A stretch of 49,921 nt of DNA from Malikia spinosa (GTDB lineage Bacteria > Pseudomonadota > Gammaproteobacteria > Burkholderiales > Burkholderiaceae_C): contig NZ_PVLR01000057.1 of NCBI RefSeq assembly GCF_002980625.1, positions 1-49,921 on the forward strand, read 5' to 3'. This document shows, in pieces, positions 43,994-49,921 of the stretch (the stretch's first letter is position 1; the number at the start of each line of letters is the position of its first letter). A model generated the notes under the pieces. The model was not told the origin of the DNA, searched no databases, and saw only the letters and a list, made by a program, of their open reading frames with translations. Made by a program: the position numbers and the translations under genes.

Positions 43994-44016
43994 GGGAAGT
44001 CTCGGTACGACTTCCC
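43994..44016 (+). terminator. Hairpin directly after the transglutaminase gene
   Basis: GGGAAGTC and GACTTCCC with a 7-nt loop lie 11 bp after the stop codon. There is no T-run, so it may stabilise the mRNA end rather than terminate. Confidence 0.45.
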
Positions 44017-44110
44017 AGCCCTCTCGGTCGCCACCGGCCGGCCCTCCAGGCAAGACTTGCACATGACGGCCGATGCCGCAGCGCTGCGACTTGTTGGCAA
44101 GATAAAATTT

Positions 44111-44136
44111 CCGATTTCAACAACAAAATCGGTTTT
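44111..44136 (+). terminator. Terminator-like hairpin before the histidine kinase
   Basis: CCGATTT, an 8-nt loop and AAATCGG are followed by TTTT. It lies 129 bp after the transglutaminase stop and 22 bp before the kinase start, so it separates the two operons or attenuates the kinase. Confidence 0.55.
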
Positions 44137-44158
44137 CCGCTGACCTTCTGGCCAAGCC

Positions 44159-46789
44159 ATGTCCTTGCCGATCATTCAGTTCAAGCTCAAATCCAAGCTG
44201 ACGGCTTTGGTGATCGGCCTTGTCGTTTTCCTGACCACGATCCTGGGCTTCTACTTCGACGGCGTGCTCAAGGCCCATTTCCGCGAACAGGCCCAGCAGC
44301 AGCTACAGCATGGCTTCGACCGTCTCGCGCTGCACCTCGAACAGACCGAGGCCGAGCTGCGCGAAGGCGTGGCTTTCGTGCAGCAGGACCTGCAGTTCAT
44401 CGCCTCGATGGATCTGATCGACCGATACCAGGACAAGAGCCAGTACAACAGCTTCCTGATCGACGAGGAAAAAAAGAGCCTCGCAAACGCCCTGCTCACG
44501 CATGCCAAGCTCGCCTTCCACCACAGCGCGGTGCTCTACGACCGCCACGGCGAGCTGATCGCCTATGTCCGCAAGGCGCAAGGCCGCTACCGGCTGACCT
44601 ACATCACGTTCGCCGACGGCCAGGCCGCCGCGCAGCAGCGCGACGAAGGCGAGCTGCTCTACGCGCCGGCCCCGCTGCCGCCCCAGAACGGCTTGGTGCG
44701 CCTGCAGCACCCGAGCTACCGGAAACGCGGACCTGATGGCACGATCATCATCAGTTACCACCCGCTCGACGACAGGCTGCTGATCCGCTCCCACCTGAGC
44801 ATAATGCGCGACGATGCAGGGGAAATCATCGGTCATATCGAGATGAACCGGGTCATCGACCGCAGCTTCTTCGAGAGCTTTTCGCGCGATCTCGGCTATG
44901 CCATGAGCGCCAGCTTCGTGAGTCCGCGTGCCGATCGCGCACAGCAGTTGGACGCCAACCTCACGGCTCCGCCGATTGCGCTGATCGAGAACCGCGACAC
45001 CTTCATCGGCGTCATCAGCAAGCCGACCACAAGCGGGACGGTCTATTTCACCGCCCAGCTACCCCATGCCCAGGGCGAAAAGCTGCTGAACCGCAACCAG
45101 CGGCAACTGGTGGGACTGCTGCTGCTGGCGATCGGCTGCACCCTGCTGCTGGCGCACTTCGTGCTGCGCCACCTGCTGGAGCGACCGCTGGCCGCACTGC
45201 GCCTGCAGATCGAGCGAATCCAGCAGCAAGATAGCTCCAAAGCCATGCTGGTCAAGAGCGGTGACGAGATCGAGGCGGTCTCGAGAACCCTCGACCAGCT
45301 GGCTGCAACCGTCAATGCGCGCGAGCAGGAGCTCGAGCAGCAGCGGCAGGACCTGGAAGACCTCCTGATCCAGCGCACCGCCGACCTCGCTGCGCTGCAC
45401 GAGATCGGAATCCGCCTGCGTGACGCCAAGGAAGTGGCCGAAGGAGCCAACCAGGCCAAGTCCGAATTCCTCGCGGTCATGAGCCACGAGCTGCGCACCC
45501 CGATGAACGGCATCCTCGGTATGGCGCAGCTGCTCGACAGCCAGGAATTCAGCGCGGCCGACCGCCACAAGCACCTGCAGGTCCTGCTCGACTCCGGCCA
45601 GCAGCTGCAAGCCCTGCTCAACGACATCCTCAATTTTTCGCAGTCCGAAGCCGGTGAAGGCCCGCTGCAGCTGGTCGACTGCGCATTGCCCGGGCTGCTG
45701 CACGACTGCGTCGCGGTCTTCGAGGCCGCTGCACGCCACAAGCACCTGCAACTGAAAAGCCACTGCGAGCTGGGAACGCAAACCCATTACCGGGTCGATC
45801 CGCTGTGCCTGCGCCAGCTGCTGTCCAAGCTGATCGACAACGCGATCAAGTTCAGCCACGAAGGCCAGATCCGGGTCGAACTCAACGCCCTCGAGAGCGA
45901 CGAGGACAGCACGCTGCTCGAGTTCTCGGTCAGCGACACCGGCATCGGCATCGCCGCCGAACAGCTCGGCACGGTCTTCGAGTGCTTCAAGCAACTCGAT
46001 GGCTCGAGGACGCGCCGCTATGGCGGCAGCGGCCTCGGACTCGCGATCGCGAGCCAGCTCGCGCAGCGCATGGGCGGTGAGCTCGGCGTCAACTCCGAGC
46101 CCGGTCGCGGCTCGCGCTTCTGGTTGCGCCTGCGCGCGCCGCACGCCGGTCGCCAGCCCACGCAGATCGCACAGCCGGTCCTCGACCTCGATCAAGCCAC
46201 CAAGGCACTCGGCGGCGACCAGGACCTGCTCAGGACGGTGCTCGCCAGTTTCCAGCAGGACTTCTCGGACGCCGCCGATCGGCTCAGCGCCATGCTCGCG
46301 CGCAAGGAGTTCGGGCCGGCACTGCGGTTGCTGCACACGATCAAGGGGCTCGCCCCTCTGTGCGGTGCTGGTGCGCTGCACCGCCTGGCGCTGCAATTCG
46401 AGCAAGGCCTCAAGCAAGGCGATCAGCGCCTGCTGCAGGCGTTCAACGCCTGCCTGCAGCAAGCGCTAGATGCGGCCCAAGCGCTGTGCGCGCCAACCGG
46501 TACCGCCCTGTCCAAGGCATCAGCCGCACCAGCCAGTCCAGACGAGCCAGACGCTGCCGGCATCAGGCTCGGCGAACTGCCGCCCCTGCTCGAAGCGCTC
46601 GCACACCTGCTCGAAGGCAACCAGGTCCGGTCCCAGCCCTGCAGCGAGGCGATCGAGGCGCTGCTGGCCGGCACCCGCTGGCAAGCCGACTACGCCCCGA
46701 TCGGCGAAGCGATCGCGAACTTCGACTTCGAAATCGCGCTACAACAACTGCAGAACTTCGCCAGCAAGCACCAGCGCCACCGGCCCTGA
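44159..46789 (+). CDS. Membrane hybrid-type histidine kinase with HPt domain
   Basis: An 876-residue sensor kinase. A membrane helix at about residues 12-35 and another at about 315-340 ([15 protein letters not shown]) enclose a periplasmic sensor of roughly 270 residues. A HAMP segment and coiled coil follow, then HisKA with H443 ([15 protein letters not shown]), HATPase with N box ([10 protein letters not shown]) and G boxes ([16 protein letters not shown]), and a C-terminal HPt domain with H726 ([11 protein letters not shown]). No receiver domain lies between kinase and HPt, which is unusual for HPt-containing kinases; the receiver may be that of the next gene. The C-terminal 80 residues resemble a further helical segment. 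Confidence 0.92.
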   Translation: MSLPIIQFKLKSKLTALVIGLVVFLTTILGFYFDGVLKAHFREQAQQQLQHGFDRLALHLEQTEAELREGVAFVQQDLQFIASMDLIDRYQDKSQYNSFLIDEEKKSLANALLTHAKLAFHHSAVLYDRHGELIAYVRKAQGRYRLTYITFADGQAAAQQRDEGELLYAPAPLPPQNGLVRLQHPSYRKRGPDGTIIISYHPLDDRLLIRSHLSIMRDDAGEIIGHIEMNRVIDRSFFESFSRDLGYAMSASFVSPRADRAQQLDANLTAPPIALIENRDTFIGVISKPTTSGTVYFTAQLPHAQGEKLLNRNQRQLVGLLLLAIGCTLLLAHFVLRHLLERPLAALRLQIERIQQQDSSKAMLVKSGDEIEAVSRTLDQLAATVNAREQELEQQRQDLEDLLIQRTADLAALHEIGIRLRDAKEVAEGANQAKSEFLAVMSHELRTPMNGILGMAQLLDSQEFSAADRHKHLQVLLDSGQQLQALLNDILNFSQSEAGEGPLQLVDCALPGLLHDCVAVFEAAARHKHLQLKSHCELGTQTHYRVDPLCLRQLLSKLIDNAIKFSHEGQIRVELNALESDEDSTLLEFSVSDTGIGIAAEQLGTVFECFKQLDGSRTRRYGGSGLGLAIASQLAQRMGGELGVNSEPGRGSRFWLRLRAPHAGRQPTQIAQPVLDLDQATKALGGDQDLLRTVLASFQQDFSDAADRLSAMLARKEFGPALRLLHTIKGLAPLCGAGALHRLALQFEQGLKQGDQRLLQAFNACLQQALDAAQALCAPTGTALSKASAAPASPDEPDAAGIRLGELPPLLEALAHLLEGNQVRSQPCSEAIEALLAGTRWQADYAPIGEAIANFDFEIALQQLQNFASKHQRHRP

Positions 46790-46843
46790 CACCGCCTGCA
46801 ACCGGTCCCGCGAAGCGCTTGATAAATCAAAACAAGGAGTAAC

Positions 46844-48157
46844 ATGAGTCTGTCACACCCCCTCCCGCGTGTCCTGATCGTTGACGATACCCCCGCCAAC
46901 ATTAAGGTTCTGATCGCGATGCTGCAAGATGACTACGAGCTCAGCGCAGCGACTTCGGGCCAGCAGACGCTGAACCTGCTTGCCAAGGGCCAGAGGCCGG
47001 ATCTGATCCTGCTCGATGTCATGATGCCAGGCATGGACGGCTACGAGGTCTGCGCCACGCTCAGGCGCGATGCGGCCACGCGCGACATCCCGGTGATCTT
47101 CGTGACTGCCAAGACCGACGCCGACAGTGAGGCGCTCGCGCTCGCCAGCGGCGGCGTGGACTTCATCCACAAACCGCTCAATCCGGTGGTCGTGCGCGCG
47201 CGTATCCGGCTTCACCTCGAACGGGCGCGCCAACAGCGCGAACTCGAGGCGCTCAACCTGCAACTGCAGCGCAGCCTGGCCGCCCGCATCGAGGTCGAGC
47301 AGGAACTCGCCGACTGGCGCGCGCGCGAAATGGAATTCTGCTCAACGATTCAGCAGCAACTGCTGTTCGGCACCCCACCGCCGGACCTGCAAGGCTACTC
47401 GGTCGCCTACCACTCGGAACCCTCGCAGGGAGTGGACGGCGACTTCTACACCTTCACCAAGCTCGGTCCGACCTCCTTCGAAGTCCTGACCGGGGATGTG
47501 ATGGGCAAGGGCCTGAAGGCCGCGATGACGGCCGCTGGCATCAAGAGCGCCTACGACAAGGCCTTGGCCCGGCTGTGCGCCAAGTGCCTGGCCGGCCTGC
47601 CATCGCCGGCCGAACTGGTCAACGCGATCCATGCCGACATCACGCCCCGGCTGATCCAGCTCGAGACCTTCGTGACAATGACACTGCTTCGCTTCGACAA
47701 TGCCACGCAGACCGTTACCTGGGTCAACGCCGGCCATATGCCGACCCTGCTGGCGCCCAAGGACGGACGCGAGATCATCGACCTCATCGGCGGGAACATG
47801 CCATTGGGCATCCACGAGTCCGAAGTCTATGAGGAGCATGTCGATGCCTTCGAAATCGGTGACACGCTGCTGCTTTACTCGGACGGCATCTCCGAGGCCG
47901 TTGATCCGGAGAATGTTCCGTATGGAGACGAGCGCGTCAAGCGCATCCTCGACCTGGGCCAGCGCAGCCACGCCAAGCCCCCGATGATCATGAACTCCCT
48001 GCGCAGCGACCTCGCCGACTACACCCAGGTCACTGCCGGCGCCGACGACAAGACCGTGATCGTGATCCAGGCCACGCCGATACCGGCTGCGCCGCCCTCT
48101 GACCGTCCCGGGGGCGATCTGGACCGGTCTCTGTGCATGAGCCCGCTCGGCAGCTGA
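46844..48157 (+). CDS. Response regulator with PP2C (SpoIIE) phosphatase
   Basis: A 437-residue RsbU-like regulator. The receiver domain occupies residues 1-125, with D58 (LILLDVMMPGMDG) and K105-like TAKTDAD. A coiled coil follows (about 125-165), then a SpoIIE-type PP2C phosphatase with DGDFYTF, GDVMGKGLKAAM, NAGHMPTLL and LLYSDGISEA. Such proteins dephosphorylate anti-sigma-factor antagonists when phosphorylated. It lies 54 bp after the kinase gene, preceded by AAGGAG, so kinase and regulator are a cognate pair. No anti-sigma or antagonist gene is in the window. Confidence 0.93.
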   Translation: MSLSHPLPRVLIVDDTPANIKVLIAMLQDDYELSAATSGQQTLNLLAKGQRPDLILLDVMMPGMDGYEVCATLRRDAATRDIPVIFVTAKTDADSEALALASGGVDFIHKPLNPVVVRARIRLHLERARQQRELEALNLQLQRSLAARIEVEQELADWRAREMEFCSTIQQQLLFGTPPPDLQGYSVAYHSEPSQGVDGDFYTFTKLGPTSFEVLTGDVMGKGLKAAMTAAGIKSAYDKALARLCAKCLAGLPSPAELVNAIHADITPRLIQLETFVTMTLLRFDNATQTVTWVNAGHMPTLLAPKDGREIIDLIGGNMPLGIHESEVYEEHVDAFEIGDTLLLYSDGISEAVDPENVPYGDERVKRILDLGQRSHAKPPMIMNSLRSDLADYTQVTAGADDKTVIVIQATPIPAAPPSDRPGGDLDRSLCMSPLGS

Positions 48158-48207
48158 GGCATGGCAATCCTTAGAATCGACCCATTTACCCCTGATCGGA
48201 GTCCCGA

Positions 48208-48675
48208 ATGAGCGTTTACGCCCGCCTGCAAGCCCTGAACATCACCCTGCCCCCGGTCGCCGTGCCGGCTGCGGCCTACCTGCCCTATGTGCAAAGCGGC
48301 AAGCAGCTGTTCCTGAGCGGCCATATCGCCAAGCAGGACGGCAAGCCCTGGGTCGGCCAGCTCGGCCTGACCATGGCGACCGAGCAGGGGCGCGCCGCCG
48401 CACGCGCGGTCGCGATCGACCTGATGGGCACACTCGAACATGCCTGCCGCGCCGCCGGCACCGACCTCGACGGCATCAAGCGCCTCGTCAAGGTCATGAG
48501 CCTGGTCAACTCGACCTCGACCTTCACCGAACAGCACCTGGTCACCAACGGCTGCTCCGAGCTGCTCGGCGAGGTCTTCGGTGCGGCCGGCACCCATGCG
48601 CGCAGCGCCTTCGGCGTGGCGCAGATCCCGCTGGGTGCCTGCGTCGAGATCGAACTGATCGCCGAACTGGCCTGA
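48208..48675 (+). CDS. RidA (YjgF/YER057c) family protein
   Basis: A 155-residue RidA-family protein. Members hydrolyse reactive imines and enamines from amino-acid metabolism. Visible blocks are LFLSGHIAKQDGKPWVGQLG, a region DLDGIKRLVKVMSLVNST and, near the end, ARSAFGVAQIPLGACVEIELIAELA with the Arg that binds carboxylates in the active subclass. ATG 48208 fits the family start. It stands alone between the regulator gene and the ammonium transporter gene. Confidence 0.9.
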   Translation: MSVYARLQALNITLPPVAVPAAAYLPYVQSGKQLFLSGHIAKQDGKPWVGQLGLTMATEQGRAAARAVAIDLMGTLEHACRAAGTDLDGIKRLVKVMSLVNSTSTFTEQHLVTNGCSELLGEVFGAAGTHARSAFGVAQIPLGACVEIELIAELA

Positions 48676-48760
48676 ACCATTGACCGGTCGGCGCGGTGGG
48701 TGCCCAGCCAGGCACGTCGCCCGCGCCGGCGGGTCAATCTGAAACAAACGCCAAATCTGT

Positions 48761-48779
48761 GCATATTGCGCAGACTTGG
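48761..48779. repeat. Imperfect palindrome before the sigma-54-like promoter
   Basis: TGTGCATATTGCGCA lies within a partly symmetrical stretch (TCTGTGCA / TGCGCAGA arms). It resembles a regulator-binding site, possibly NtrC, but is closer to the promoter than NtrC enhancers usually are. Confidence 0.3.
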
Positions 48780-48793
48780 CTTGTTTTTTGCTT
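48776..48793 (+). promoter_or_regulatory. Possible sigma-54 promoter of the ammonium transporter gene
   Basis: TTGGCTTGTTTTTTGCTT has GG (48778-48779) and GC (48790-48791) separated by exactly 10 bp, as in -24/-12 promoters. Ammonium transporters are commonly nitrogen-regulated through sigma-54, which supports the call. Confidence 0.5.
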
Positions 48794-48863
48794 GCTTTTG
48801 GTGCAAGGCTGGACAAAAGCCGAAATCTGCATCAAGAATCCACTCTTTTCACCAAAAACAAGC

Positions 48864-49921
48864 ATGGACGCACTAAAACAGGGCGCGGATGCCCTCTTCA
48901 TCCTGCTCGGGGGCATCATGGTGCTGGCGATGCACGCCGGCTTCGCCTTTCTCGAGCTCGGCACGGTCCGGCAAAAGAACCAGGTCAACGCGCTGGTCAA
49001 GATCCTGGTCGACTTCTCGGTCTCGACTGTGGTCTATTTCCTGGTCGGCTATGGCGTGGCCTATGGCAGCGGCTTCCTGGTCGGCGCCGAAACGCTGGTG
49101 CAGAAGAACGGCTACGAGCTGGTCAAGTTCTTCTTCCTGCTGACCTTCGCAGCGGCGATTCCGGCCATCATCTCGGGCGGTATCGCCGAGCGCGCGCGCT
49201 TCTGGCCGCAACTGCTGGCTACCGCCGTCATCGTCGGCTTCGTCTATCCCTTCTTCGAGGGCATTGTCTGGAACCAGCATTTCGGCGTGCAGGCCTGGAT
49301 CAAGCAGCTGACCGGCGCCGAATTCCATGACTTCGCCGGCTCGGTAGTGGTGCATGCCGTCGGCGGCTGGATCGCGCTCGGTGCCGTGCTGCTGCTGGGC
49401 CCGCGCGCCAACCGCTACCGCAAGGACGGCGCCATGAGCGCCCACCCGCCGTCGAACATCCCGTTCCTGGCGCTGGGCTCCTGGATCCTGATCGTCGGCT
49501 GGTTCGGCTTCAACGTCATGAGTGCACAGACGCTTGACAAGATCTCGGGCCTGGTGGCGGTCAACTCGCTGATGGCCATGGTCGGCGGCACGCTGGCCGC
49601 ACTGGTCGCAGGCAAGAACGACCCCGGCTTCGTGCACAACGGCCCGCTGGCCGGCCTGGTTGCGGTCTGCGCCGGCTCGGACCTGATGCACCCGCTCGGT
49701 GCGCTGGCAGTCGGCGCAGTGGCCGGCCTGCTGTTCGTCGGCATGTTCACGCTGACGCAGAACCGCTGGAAGATCGACGACGTGCTCGGCGTCTGGCCGC
49801 TGCACGGCCTGTGCGGTGCCTGGGGCGGCATCGCGGCCGGCATCTTCGGCCTGCAGTCGATGGGCGGCCTGGGCGGCGTGAGCTTTGCCGGCCAGCTGCT
49901 CGGCACCGCCCTGGGCGTGGG
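48864..49921 (+). CDS. amtB: Ammonium transporter (Amt family), partial
   Basis: The first 352 codons of an Amt-type channel that conducts ammonia/ammonium through the inner membrane. It begins MDALKQGADALFILLGGIMV, so there is no long signal peptide, and shows about nine hydrophobic helices. The pore His residues appear in DFAGSVVVHAVGGW and in PLHGLCGAWGG, and the SGGIAERARFWPQ block is family-typical. The gene is open to the window end and is missing the last helices and tail. A -24/-12-like promoter lies 70 bp upstream. Confidence 0.93.
   Translation, partial: MDALKQGADALFILLGGIMVLAMHAGFAFLELGTVRQKNQVNALVKILVDFSVSTVVYFLVGYGVAYGSGFLVGAETLVQKNGYELVKFFFLLTFAAAIPAIISGGIAERARFWPQLLATAVIVGFVYPFFEGIVWNQHFGVQAWIKQLTGAEFHDFAGSVVVHAVGGWIALGAVLLLGPRANRYRKDGAMSAHPPSNIPFLALGSWILIVGWFGFNVMSAQTLDKISGLVAVNSLMAMVGGTLAALVAGKNDPGFVHNGPLAGLVAVCAGSDLMHPLGALAVGAVAGLLFVGMFTLTQNRWKIDDVLGVWPLHGLCGAWGGIAAGIFGLQSMGGLGGVSFAGQLLGTALGV

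Overview
The window is high-GC chromosomal DNA, most likely from a betaproteobacterium of the order Burkholderiales. This is inferred from codon usage, the MqsRA, YigZ and ComEC types, and the paired transglutaminase/ATP-grasp/alpha-E loci; no rRNA or other decisive marker is present.

Layout. Positions 1-1203 are the edge of an integrated element: an mqsRA toxin-antitoxin pair and then a 3' fragment of tRNA-Asn, which looks like an attachment site. An intact tRNA-Gly and a terminator follow. Positions 1383-4693 are a minus-strand housekeeping block (2Fe-2S ferredoxin, YigZ, alpha-E protein, ATP-grasp protein). The gene comEC then lies in two pieces (4767-6422 and 35920-36784), separated by a 29.5 kb insertion. 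Beyond it, on the plus strand, are a large transglutaminase, an ATP-grasp/alpha-E fusion, a second transglutaminase, a histidine kinase with HPt domain, a REC-PP2C response regulator, a RidA protein and the start of an ammonium transporter that runs off the window.

The insertion (6423-35919) is a Tn7-like transposon. Its ends are near-perfect inverted repeats (TGGTGACTGACATTAAAG / TGGTCACAGACATTAAAG), with six copies of a TGACA-N5-GTTCTG motif on the left and three on the right. It carries tnsA, tnsB, tnsC and tniQ in one run in its middle. Joining the flanks at the shared AATC restores an uninterrupted comEC frame.

The cargo is largely defence-like. The left arm has a SIR2-HerA pair with a HEPN protein, then a winged-helix/PD-(D/E)XK protein, an IS66 element with a perfect 8-bp target duplication, and a DUF6471 gene divergent from tnsA. 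The right arm has an AT-rich ImmA/IrrE metallopeptidase pair lying between a decayed and an intact copy of an unusual gene that ends in an IS5-type (DUF4096-like) domain. Next come a two-gene module with a LOTUS/OST-HTH-like protein, a 1344-residue nuclease-TPR-GreAB-C-PIN protein, a second small nuclease-like protein, and two tandem IS66 relics at the right end.

The best candidates for something new are comEC as a landing site for this Tn7-like element, the duplicated DUF4096-type gene downstream of tniQ with its ATACGTAT palindromes, the three-hairpin segment after tniQ, and the multidomain nuclease protein.
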